Assembly: GCF_007679965.1 (NCBI RefSeq)
Contig: NZ_VEHL01000008.1
Span: 186,001-250,000, forward strand
Length of the DNA: 64,000 bases
Direction: 5' to 3'
From: Bordetella genomosp. 13
GTDB taxonomy: Bacteria; Pseudomonadota; Gammaproteobacteria; Burkholderiales; Burkholderiaceae_B
Shown here piece after piece: positions 55,413 to 63,180 of this stretch. Every line of letters begins with the position of its first letter. Position 1 is the stretch's first letter. Below the pieces are notes generated by a model. It was not told the DNA's origin, ran no database searches, and saw only the letters and a program-made list of their open reading frames with translations. The translations under genes and the position numbers were made by a program.

Positions 55413-56276
55413 ATGTTGCTCCTCTGGATTCTCCTTGCCACCCTGGCTGGCGGCCTCATCGCCATTTCCATCGCCAGTTGGCTGGCCTACCGTGTGTTCG
55501 CCCAGTACCTGCATCACATGGTCAGCCTGTCGGTCGGCGTGCTGCTGTCCGTGGCGCTGCTGCACCTGATGCCCGAGGCGTTCGAGACCGCGCAGGCCGA
55601 CGCGCGCACGCTGTTCGGCCTGCTGCTGGTGTCGCTGATCGCATTCTTCGCGCTGGAGAAGATCTCTCTCTTGCGGCACAGCCATCATCACGAAGGCGAT
55701 GGGCATCATCACCATCATGGCCATGACCGGCACGAGGCCGGGCGGGGCGGGCGTTTCATCCTCATCGGCAGTTCGCTGCACAACCTGTGCGACGGCGTGC
55801 TGGTGGCCGGGGCTTTCCTGACGGATCCCTTGCTGGGCGTGCTGACCGCGGCATCCATCATCGTGCACGAAGTGCCGCACAAGCTGGGGGATTTCGTGGT
55901 GCTGATCAACGCGGGCATCGCGCGCCGGCGCGCCGTGATGCTGATCCTGCTGAGCAGCCTGTGCACGGCGGCGGGCGGCGGTGTAGGATATTTCGTGTTG
56001 CAGGAAGCGCAGGCCTGGACGCCCTACATCCTCGTGATCGCGGCCAGCAGTTTCCTGTATATCTCGGTTGCCGACCTGATGCCGCAGATGCACGAGCGCG
56101 TCTCTCTGTCCGACGCGATTCCGCAACTGCTGCTGGTGGGCGTCGGTGTGGTCCTCATCTATGGCGTCACCACCCTCATGCACCACGGGCACGAACACGG
56201 GCATGAACACGACGCCAACCACGGCGAGGCCGTGCACGGCGGCCATGCGCACGGATCCGCCACGGCGCATCCATAG
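55413..56276 (+). CDS. ZIP-family metal transporter
   Basis: The 287-residue protein has about eight helices and a His-rich loop between helices 3 and 4 (residues 89-108, many His). The two metal-site helices read HNLCDG (His123) and HEVPHKLGD (residues 152-160). The latter resembles the LIV-1/LZT motif HExPHExGD but has Lys157 where the second Glu is expected. A second His-rich tail ends the protein. ZIP proteins bring zinc or other divalent metals into the cytoplasm. A promoter-overlapping palindrome hints at metal control. Confidence 0.92.
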   Translation: MLLLWILLATLAGGLIAISIASWLAYRVFAQYLHHMVSLSVGVLLSVALLHLMPEAFETAQADARTLFGLLLVSLIAFFALEKISLLRHSHHHEGDGHHHHHGHDRHEAGRGGRFILIGSSLHNLCDGVLVAGAFLTDPLLGVLTAASIIVHEVPHKLGDFVVLINAGIARRRAVMLILLSSLCTAAGGGVGYFVLQEAQAWTPYILVIAASSFLYISVADLMPQMHERVSLSDAIPQLLLVGVGVVLIYGVTTLMHHGHEHGHEHDANHGEAVHGGHAHGSATAHP

Positions 56277-56328
56277 CGGGCGGGGCAGGCGGCCGGGTCC
56301 TCCGTTTCATCCAACCAGGAGTCCCGCC

Positions 56329-57117
56329 ATGAATTTCGCCGCCGCCGCCGGCAATCCCGCATCGACCACCATCCACACCGACAGCCAGGGCCTGGCCCAG
56401 GGCGACTTCGAGCTGCCGACCGCCAACGGCACGATCAGCGCCTACTACGCGGCGCCCGAAGGCAAGAAGGACCTGCCCATCGTGCTGGTGGTGCAGGAAA
56501 TCTTCGGCGTGCACGAACACATCAAGGACCTGTGCCGCCGCTTCGCAAAGCAGGGCTACGTGGCCGTGGCCGCCAACCTGTACGAGCGCCAGGGCGACGC
56601 TTCGCAATACACCGACATCCCCAAGCTGGTCTCCGAACTGGTCTCCAAGGTGTCCGACGAACAGGTCTTCGGCGACCTGGACGCCAGCGTGGCCTGGGCA
56701 GCGGAGCACGGCGGCGACGCCACCCGCGTGGGCATCACCGGCTTCTGCTGGGGCGGCCGCATCACCTGGATGTACGCCGCGCACAATCCGCGCGTGAAGG
56801 CCGGCGTGGCCTGGTACGGCAAGCTGGCGTCGGGCCATGGTCCGCTGATCAAGCAGTACGTGGTCGACATCGCCGGCCAGCTCAACGGCCCCGTGCTGGG
56901 CCTGTACGGCGCCAAGGACGAGAGCATTCCGCTGGCCGACATCGAGAAGACCAAGGCCGTGCTGGCCCAGGGCAACGAGAACTCGCGCGCGTCCGAATTC
57001 GTGGTGTATCCGGACTCGGGCCACGCGTTCATGGCCGACTACCGTCCGTCCTATGTGAAGGCCGATGCCGAGGATGGGTGGAAGCGCGCGCTGGACTGGT
57101 TCGACCGCTATCTCTGA
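56329..57117 (+). CDS. Dienelactone hydrolase family protein
   Basis: The 262-residue alpha/beta hydrolase has the DLH catalytic set: Cys140 in GITGFCWGGR, Asp197 in GAKDESIP and His232 in PDSGHAF, plus Glu57 in VQEIFGVHEH. It would hydrolyse dienelactones or related cyclic esters in the cytosol. No chlorocatechol or other aromatic genes are nearby, so it may be one of the many general-purpose DLH-like esterases. The start follows an AGGAG site. Confidence 0.92.
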   Translation: MNFAAAAGNPASTTIHTDSQGLAQGDFELPTANGTISAYYAAPEGKKDLPIVLVVQEIFGVHEHIKDLCRRFAKQGYVAVAANLYERQGDASQYTDIPKLVSELVSKVSDEQVFGDLDASVAWAAEHGGDATRVGITGFCWGGRITWMYAAHNPRVKAGVAWYGKLASGHGPLIKQYVVDIAGQLNGPVLGLYGAKDESIPLADIEKTKAVLAQGNENSRASEFVVYPDSGHAFMADYRPSYVKADAEDGWKRALDWFDRYL

Positions 57118-57164
57118 CAGGGCCGGGCTCGGGCCCGGCGTCCGTGTGCGTCCGTGGCCGCGGG

Positions 57165-57213
57165 GCGCCACGTGGCGCAGCGGACCGAAGCGACGCGTGG
57201 ATCCACGCGTCGC
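57165..57213. repeat. Two perfect palindromes between DLH and Na/Pi genes
   Basis: GCGCCACGTGGCGC (57165-57178) is a perfect 14 bp palindrome. A perfect 24 bp palindrome with half-site GCGACGCGTGGA follows at 57190-57213. They lie between convergent stops and may act as a GC-rich terminator or cruciform. Confidence 0.8.
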
Positions 57214-57226
57214 CGTTTCACGCGAC

Positions 57227-57298
57227 GATCACGGTGCCGCTTTACACAAAGATCACGGCGCCGCTTCGCACAACGATCACGGCGCCGCTTCGCGCAGC
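57227..57298 (-). repeat. Three 24 bp tandem repeats at the 3' end of the Na/Pi gene
   Basis: Three consecutive 24 bp units (57227-57250, 57251-57274, 57275-57298) share the core GATCACGGCGCCGCTT. The rightmost contains the last codons and stop (LREAAP, stop) of the Na/Pi gene on the minus strand. The other two are extra copies behind the stop, with increasing divergence. Confidence 0.9.
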
Positions 57299-58938
57299 CG
57301 GCTGGGCAGCAGTTCGCCGTGTCGCGCCAGCAGCGGATAGGCGGCCGCGCCCACCAGGTGCGAGTTGACGTTCTTGGCGTCGCGCAGGATGTCCAGGTAG
57401 AGCGCGCCGACTTCCGCGGTCTCGACCTCGCCGTTCTTGATCTTCTGCAGGTGCGCCTCGGCCGCGCGCACCTCGATCTCGCGCAGCCGGGATTTTTCGG
57501 CGGCCAGCATGCGCGCCTGCCGCAGGTCGCCGTTGACGAACAGCGACGCGGCCAGTTGCTGGTTGGCCATCACCATGTCCAGCGTCTCCTCCAGTTCCGC
57601 GCGCTGGGCAGGCGCCAGCGTCCAGCCATGCTTGCGCAGGCGCGTCGCGTGGCCCAGCAGGCCGTGGTAGGCCAGGTCGCCGGCATGGCCGATGTTGCTG
57701 CTGAACGCGAGGATGTCGTCGCGGCGTTCGCGGTCTTCGCGCGTCATGTTCTCCTGGTCCAGCGTGGCCAGGTAGGCGGTGATGGCCTGCTCGATCCTGT
57801 CCAGCGCCACGTCCAATTGCCGTGCCTGCGGCAGGCGGCGCCGGTTGTCGCGGCGGAACGCGGCGCGCGCCACCAACAGCTGGGTCTGCAGCATGTCCGC
57901 CATGCGCAGGGCCTCGCGCGTGGCGTTGCCCAACGCCACGCCGGGTATGCCGTGCGCCCGCTCGTCCAGATAGCGGGGCCGGCCGGGATCATCCGGATTC
58001 GCGCGGCTGGGCAGCCACCGCGTCAGCAGGGCCGCGTAGGGCGTCACCACGGGCAGCACCAGCAGCGCGACGGCCAGGTTGAACAGGGTGTGGAAGTTCG
58101 CCACGTCGCGCGACGGGCCGCCGGGCAGGGCATTCAGCACCGCGGGCAGCAGGGGCAGCAGCAACAGGCCCAGCACCACGCCGGCCAGCCGCGTCAGCAG
58201 ATTGCCCAGTGGCAGGCGCCGCGCGGCCGGGTCGTCGCCCGTCACGCCTTCGATCATCGGATTGATCGCGGTGCCGAGGTTCGCGCCCAGCACCAGCGCG
58301 TAGGCCAGCTCGGGCGAGGCGACGCCATGTCCGGCCAGCGACATGACCAGCACGACGATGGCGACGCTGGAGTGCGCGGCCCACGTCAGCGCGGCCGACA
58401 GCAGCACGGCGGCCACCGGCTGGCTGGACAGCGCATTCAGGATGATGGCGAACAGCGGCGCGCGTCCCAGCGGCTGAAACAGCAGCATCAGTTGATGCAG
58501 CGACAGCAGCAGCAGGCCCAGGCCGATGAAGACGCGCCCCAGGTCACGCGGCCGGCCCGGCGGATTGCGCCGGAACATCCACACGCCGATCAGCACCAGG
58601 ATGGGAATCAGCGGCGTCAGGTCGAAGGACAGCAGCTGCACGATCAGCGTGGTGCCCACGTTGGCACCCAGCATGGCGGCCAGCGCGGGCGCCAGGCCCA
58701 CCATGCCGCCAGCGGCAAATCCGGTGACCATCAGGCCCGTGGCGGTGCTGCTCTGCAGGATCGCCGTGATGCCCAGCCCGGTGGCGAACGCCCGCAGCCG
58801 CGTGCCCAGCGCGCGCCCCAGCACCGCGGCCAGCGTGGCGCCGAACGCGCGCTGCACCCCGGTCTGCACCATGTGCACACCCCACATCAGCAGCGCGACG
58901 TAGCCTGCGAAATCGAGCAGCGGCAGCAGTCCGGACAT
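57277..58938 (-). CDS. Na/Pi cotransporter with PhoU-like domain (NptA/YjbB type)
   Basis: The 553-residue protein has two PNaS repeats with the paired QSS motifs. ILQSSTATGLMVTG lies near residue 60; WAAHSSVAIVV and GANLGTAINPM follow in the second repeat. About eight helices are present, and a PhoU-like helical domain lies from about residue 350 to the end. It moves phosphate with sodium, possibly outward as shown for E. coli YjbB. A Pho-box-like site lies 52-69 bp upstream of the start. The stop codon lies in a 24 bp repeat. Confidence 0.92.
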   Translation of the reverse strand: MSGLLPLLDFAGYVALLMWGVHMVQTGVQRAFGATLAAVLGRALGTRLRAFATGLGITAILQSSTATGLMVTGFAAGGMVGLAPALAAMLGANVGTTLIVQLLSFDLTPLIPILVLIGVWMFRRNPPGRPRDLGRVFIGLGLLLLSLHQLMLLFQPLGRAPLFAIILNALSSQPVAAVLLSAALTWAAHSSVAIVVLVMSLAGHGVASPELAYALVLGANLGTAINPMIEGVTGDDPAARRLPLGNLLTRLAGVVLGLLLLPLLPAVLNALPGGPSRDVANFHTLFNLAVALLVLPVVTPYAALLTRWLPSRANPDDPGRPRYLDERAHGIPGVALGNATREALRMADMLQTQLLVARAAFRRDNRRRLPQARQLDVALDRIEQAITAYLATLDQENMTREDRERRDDILAFSSNIGHAGDLAYHGLLGHATRLRKHGWTLAPAQRAELEETLDMVMANQQLAASLFVNGDLRQARMLAAEKSRLREIEVRAAEAHLQKIKNGEVETAEVGALYLDILRDAKNVNSHLVGAAAYPLLARHGELLPSRLREAAP

Positions 58939-59347
58939 CGTCTTCGTGGCACTCCCTGGACGACAGCGTTCGCCGCATCCTTATGTGACATGAAATATAA
59001 ATGACATGATCGCACGGGTGGCGTGCGGCGACAAATCCGCGCCAGGGGCGGGGTGATCGCGACGCCATCACAGGCTGCCGCCAGGCACCGGCGGCAGGCC
59101 CCGGCACGGCGTACAGCGGTGCGCGGCAACAATGCCGCGGCAAACGCCGATGCCTGCGGGGCAGGTCGTCGCCTTTACTGCGCGGAATGAGCGGTCCTGG
59201 TGGGCAAAACAACCCTCCGGGGTGGCGGCCTTTGGCGTTGCCGGGCGTCTCTCCGGCCGAGTGCCCACCGCCAACGAGCCGGGGCCATGGCGCACCGGCG
59301 TATCCGGCGGCGGGTGGTCCGGGGAACCGCGGCGGACCTCGCGCGCC
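58939..59347. other. Intergenic region between Na/Pi gene and queH
   Basis: This 409 bp region holds the Na/Pi promoter area with a Pho-box-like site (58990-59007) in an AT-rich patch. The remainder (59020-59347) is GC-rich and I see no gene or clear terminator in it. queH ends at its right edge. Confidence 0.5.
58990..59007 (-). promoter_or_regulatory. Candidate Pho box of the Na/Pi cotransporter
   Basis: On the minus strand the 18 bp ATGTCATTTATATTTCAT matches the Pho-box plan of two CTGTCAT-like heptamers 11 bp apart (ATGTCAT and ATTTCAT). GTCACAT follows at once. It lies 52-69 bp before the start of a phosphate transporter, the expected place for PhoB binding. Confidence 0.6.
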
Positions 59348-60019
59348 TTACGAATCGCCGCTGATGATCTCTTCGCGGCCGTAGAACTTCACGCCGATGT
59401 GGATGCGTTCGCGTCCTTGCGAGCGGCGGTGGCGGTTGGTGTCGCGCAGCGAATACACGCAGCCGCAATATTCCTGCTGGTAGAAGTTCTCGCGCTTGCT
59501 GATCTCGATCATGCGCGACGAACCGCCGCCCTTGCGCCAGTTGTACGTCCAGTACACCAGATCGTCGTAGCGCGCCGCGGCCCGTTCGCCGCAGCCGTTG
59601 ATCTGGTTCATGTCCTTCCAGCGCGAGATGCCCAGCGAACTGGTGATGGTGTCGAAGCCGTGCTCGTGCGCATACAGCGCGGTGCGCTCGAAGCGCATGT
59701 CGAAGCACTTCGTGCACCGCTCGCCGCGCTCGGGCGTATCCTCCAGCCCCTTCACGCGCTCGAACCAGTTGTCCATGTCGTAGTCGGCATCGATGAACTC
59801 GATGCCGTGCTGCTCGGCGAACCGGATGTTCTCCTGCTTGCGGATCTCGTACTCCTTCACCGGATGGATGTTCGGGTTGTAGAAGTAGATGGCGTACTCG
59901 ATCCCCGACGCCGTCATGGCCTCCATGACTTCCCCGGAACAGGGCGCGCAGCAGGAGTGCATCAGCACCTTCTTGCGGCCGGCGGGCAGATCGAGCTTGG
60001 GACGAACGAATTCAGACAT
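59348..60019 (-). CDS. queH: Epoxyqueuosine reductase QueH
   Basis: The 223-residue protein has the QueH (DUF208) cysteines: SCCAPCSGE (Cys23, 24, 27), ERCTKCFDMR, and EYCGCVYSLRDTN near residue 195. These hold an iron-sulfur cluster. QueH performs the last step of queuosine tRNA modification in place of QueG. The ATG at 60019 (MSEFVRPKLD) was chosen; an in-frame ATG at 60067 adds 16 residues that look non-coding. No other queuosine gene is nearby. Confidence 0.92.
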   Translation of the reverse strand: MSEFVRPKLDLPAGRKKVLMHSCCAPCSGEVMEAMTASGIEYAIYFYNPNIHPVKEYEIRKQENIRFAEQHGIEFIDADYDMDNWFERVKGLEDTPERGERCTKCFDMRFERTALYAHEHGFDTITSSLGISRWKDMNQINGCGERAAARYDDLVYWTYNWRKGGGSSRMIEISKRENFYQQEYCGCVYSLRDTNRHRRSQGRERIHIGVKFYGREEIISGDS

Positions 60020-60195
60020 GGCGGATGTCGCCGCAACGACAGGGAGTATCCCGTCCACTACGGCCAATCGGAAAAACGCTGGGAGAATCCATAGTTTACT
60101 GCGTTGGCGGCGGCATGCCCCACCTCTCTCTCACAGGACTGGCGAGGGACTCCTGACAGTTGAATGCGCCGCATCGTCCCTGACCCCGTAAGCGA

Positions 60196-60284
60196 GCCGC
60201 ATCCGTCCCGGAGAAGTCCCGCCCGCAGCGCGAAAGCGCGAGGACGGGACTACGCAGGGACGGATGCGGCGTCTTAAGAACTCA
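60196..60284. repeat. Nested hairpin element, diverged relative of elements A and B
   Basis: GCCGCATCCGTCCC (60196-60209) pairs perfectly with GGGACGGATGCGGC (60257-60270). Inside, AGTCCCG (60215-60221) pairs with CGGGACT (60245-60251), and GCGC / GCGC closes a GAAA loop at 60228-60239. It is followed by GTCTTAAGAACTC, similar to the CGCCTCAAGAACCC flank of element B. It lies between the glnE stop and queH start. Confidence 0.7.
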
Positions 60285-60309
60285 ATACAACGCAGCCACA
60301 AAACACCCT

Positions 60310-63102
60310 TTACTCCCCCAACACCGCCTTCCACAATTCACCCACAGCCTCCCTCTCCCCCGCCACCTTCTCCACCGGCACCCGCGCCTTCTCCACTCCC
60401 TGCAACCGCAGCGAATGCTGCATCCGCCGCAGCGTCCGGTACGCATCGCCCGCCAGCCGCGCCTGCCCCGGATCGATCAGCCCCGCCTGTCCGGCCAGCC
60501 GCAGCAGCGTGATGTTCCCCAGGTTGTTCACCAGCTCGCGATGCTCCGCGCCATGGCACAGCACCAGGTATTGCGTGACGAACTCCACGTCCACCATGCC
60601 GCCGCGATCGTGCTTCAGGTCGAACAGCGGCGTGGGATTGGGATGGCCCGCGCTGATCTTGCCCCGCATGCCCAGCACCTCGCGGCGCAGCTCGGCCGTG
60701 TCGCGCGGCTGCACCATGATCTCGGCGCGGATGCGCTCGAACCGCGCGCCCACCGCGGGATCGCCCGCCGAATAGCGCGCGCGCGTCAGCGCCTGGTGTT
60801 CCCACGGCCATGCGTGGCCGCGCTGGTACTGCTCGAAGGCCTCGACCGACACCGCCAGCAGCCCCGCGTCGCCATCGGGCCGCAGCCGCAGGTCCACCTC
60901 GTACAGCCGGCCCGACGAGGTCATCGTCGACAGCCATGACGTCATCCGGCGGCTGAGCTTGGCATAGACCTCGGCCGCGTCCTCGCGCGGATCGTCGAAC
61001 AGGAACACAAGGTCCAGGTCGGAGGCATAGCCCAGCTCCTTGCCTCCCAGCTTGCCGTAGGCGATGACGGCGAAGCGCGGCTGCGCGGCGGGCACGCGGT
61101 TGACCAGCGGCCACACGCGCCGCACCGTCTCGGCCAGCAGCACGTCCGCCAGGGCCGACAGCTGGTCGGCCAGGCGTTCCACCGTCAGCTCGCCTTCCAG
61201 GTCCTGCGCCAGCAGCTGGAAGCTGGCCTGGCGCTGCACGTCGCGCATCAGGTTCATCTGGCGCTCGACGTCGGGTTCGCCGCCCGGCAGTACGCAGGCA
61301 TTGAGATCGGCCGTCAGCTGGCGCGCCAGCTGCGCGAAATCGAGCGGCTCGAACAGCGTGCGCCAGTCGATCAGGCTGTCCAGCAGCAAGGGATGTTGCG
61401 TCAGGTATTGCGCCGCCCAGGGACTGGCGGCCATCATGCGCGCCACGCGCGCCAGGGTGTCGGGGTACTCGGCCAGCAGCGCCAGATAGGCGCTGCGCTG
61501 CGCGATGGTCTCGATCAGGTCCATCAGGCGCACCGCGGCGTCGCGCGGATTGGGCGTCTGCAGGGCGGCCTGCAGCGCGGCCGGCAGCAGGGCGTCCACG
61601 CGTCGGCGGCTGCTGTCGGGCAGGCTGCGCACGCGGTGGCTGGACAGCAGCGACTCGGCGCGCCGCACCAGCTCGTCGGCCTCGTCGGCACCGAAGCCCG
61701 CGCGGATCTGCGCGGCCAGGCGGCTTTCGGCGTCGTCCTGCGCCTGGTCGTCGGGCGGCGCATTGCGCTGCGCCGCGCGGCCCAGGCCGGGTTCGTCCAG
61801 GTCGCCCATGCCCGCCAGGCGGAAGGCATCGCGGAAGGTCTGGGACACGAACTGGCGATGATCCGCGAGCGTGCGCTCGAATTCGTCCGACGCACAGCCC
61901 AGCGCGGCGGCCAGCGCGGCGCGCTGCTCAGGGTCGCTGGGCAGCAGGTGCGTCTGCGCGTCCTCGCGGTATTGCAGCGCGTGCTCGGTGCGGCGCAGAA
62001 AGCGGTAGGCGGTCTCAAGCCGCTGCGCATCTTCGGGCGTCACCAGCCCCGCGTCGCGCTCGGCGTGCAGCGCGGGCAGCAGCCCGCGGTGGCGCAGGGC
62101 GGGCATGCGGCCGCCGCGCACCAGCTGGAACAGCTGCACGATGAACTCGATCTCGCGGATGCCGCCGTCGCCCAGCTTGACGTTGTTGGCGCTGTCGACG
62201 CCGCTGCGCGACAGGGCGCGGCGCTGCCAGTCCTGGCGGATGCGCTCGCGCAGGGCGCGCAGCGCGGCCAGCGCGTCGAAGTCGAAGTACTTGCGGTACA
62301 CGAACGGCATGCGCAGGCTTTCGAGCTGGCGCGCCTGCGGTTCGGGATCGCTGTCGGCATAGGCCCGCGCCGGCATGAGGCGGCCCTTCAGCCAGGCGTA
62401 GCGCTCCCATTCGCGCCCCTGGCCGATCAGGTAGTTCTCCAGCGCGTCCAGGCTCCAGGCCAACGGCCCGGCATCGCCGTCGGGGCGCAGCCGCAGGTCG
62501 GTGCGGAACACCTGGCCGTTGGCGTCGACCTCGGACAGGATGGGCATCATGCGGCGCGTCAGCCGGCCGTAGAACTCGTGGTGGCTGATGGAGCGTGGGC
62601 CGTCGGTGTCGCCTTCCTCGCCGTACAGCATGATGAGGTCGATGTCGGACGAGACATTCAGTTCGCGCCCGCCCAGCTTGCCCATGCCGACGATCAGCAT
62701 CTCCTGCGGCGCGCCGGTGGCGGGGTCGCGCGCCACGCCGTGCACCTCGCGCAGTTCGGCCGCCACGCTGCGGTAGGCGGCGTCCACGGCCACGTCGGCC
62801 AGTTGCGTCATGCCGCCGACCACTTCCTCCAGCTCGGCCTGGCCTGCCAGGTCGCGCACCATCAGGGTGGTGAACACACGTTCGCGCAGCTTGCGCAGCA
62901 CGCTGCGGCATTGCGCGCCGGGCAGCGCCTCGGGCGCGTCCGGACCGGCCAGCTCGGCCATCCAGCTGGCCAGCACGTTGGGCGTGACGGGGCGTCCGGC
63001 GGCATTTTGCAACCAGGCGTACAGGTCGGGATGGGCGTCCAGGCGGCGCCGCAGGTGGCCGGACCAGGCCAGCGCGGACTCGAGCAGGGGAGCGGAAGAC
63101 AT
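60310..63102 (-). CDS. glnE: Glutamine synthetase adenylyltransferase/adenylyl-removing enzyme
   Basis: The 930-residue protein has the two nucleotidyltransferase domains of GlnE. The N-terminal adenylyl-removing half has MGKLGGRELNVSSDIDLIML; the C-terminal adenylyl-transfer half has AYGKLGGKELGYASDLDLVF. A helical linker lies between. It turns glutamine synthetase on and off in response to PII. The ATG at 63102 (MSSAPLLES) fits; the frame is open further upstream but enters the divergent gene. It ends close to hairpin element 60196-60284. Confidence 0.96.
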   Translation of the reverse strand: MSSAPLLESALAWSGHLRRRLDAHPDLYAWLQNAAGRPVTPNVLASWMAELAGPDAPEALPGAQCRSVLRKLRERVFTTLMVRDLAGQAELEEVVGGMTQLADVAVDAAYRSVAAELREVHGVARDPATGAPQEMLIVGMGKLGGRELNVSSDIDLIMLYGEEGDTDGPRSISHHEFYGRLTRRMMPILSEVDANGQVFRTDLRLRPDGDAGPLAWSLDALENYLIGQGREWERYAWLKGRLMPARAYADSDPEPQARQLESLRMPFVYRKYFDFDALAALRALRERIRQDWQRRALSRSGVDSANNVKLGDGGIREIEFIVQLFQLVRGGRMPALRHRGLLPALHAERDAGLVTPEDAQRLETAYRFLRRTEHALQYREDAQTHLLPSDPEQRAALAAALGCASDEFERTLADHRQFVSQTFRDAFRLAGMGDLDEPGLGRAAQRNAPPDDQAQDDAESRLAAQIRAGFGADEADELVRRAESLLSSHRVRSLPDSSRRRVDALLPAALQAALQTPNPRDAAVRLMDLIETIAQRSAYLALLAEYPDTLARVARMMAASPWAAQYLTQHPLLLDSLIDWRTLFEPLDFAQLARQLTADLNACVLPGGEPDVERQMNLMRDVQRQASFQLLAQDLEGELTVERLADQLSALADVLLAETVRRVWPLVNRVPAAQPRFAVIAYGKLGGKELGYASDLDLVFLFDDPREDAAEVYAKLSRRMTSWLSTMTSSGRLYEVDLRLRPDGDAGLLAVSVEAFEQYQRGHAWPWEHQALTRARYSAGDPAVGARFERIRAEIMVQPRDTAELRREVLGMRGKISAGHPNPTPLFDLKHDRGGMVDVEFVTQYLVLCHGAEHRELVNNLGNITLLRLAGQAGLIDPGQARLAGDAYRTLRRMQHSLRLQGVEKARVPVEKVAGEREAVGELWKAVLGE

Positions 63103-63180
63103 GGTGCGGTCTCGATGGCGGAATGTCGTGTAATGTATAAAGGGACGATACCGCAACCTGCCTGCTCCTGCCGACCCTCC

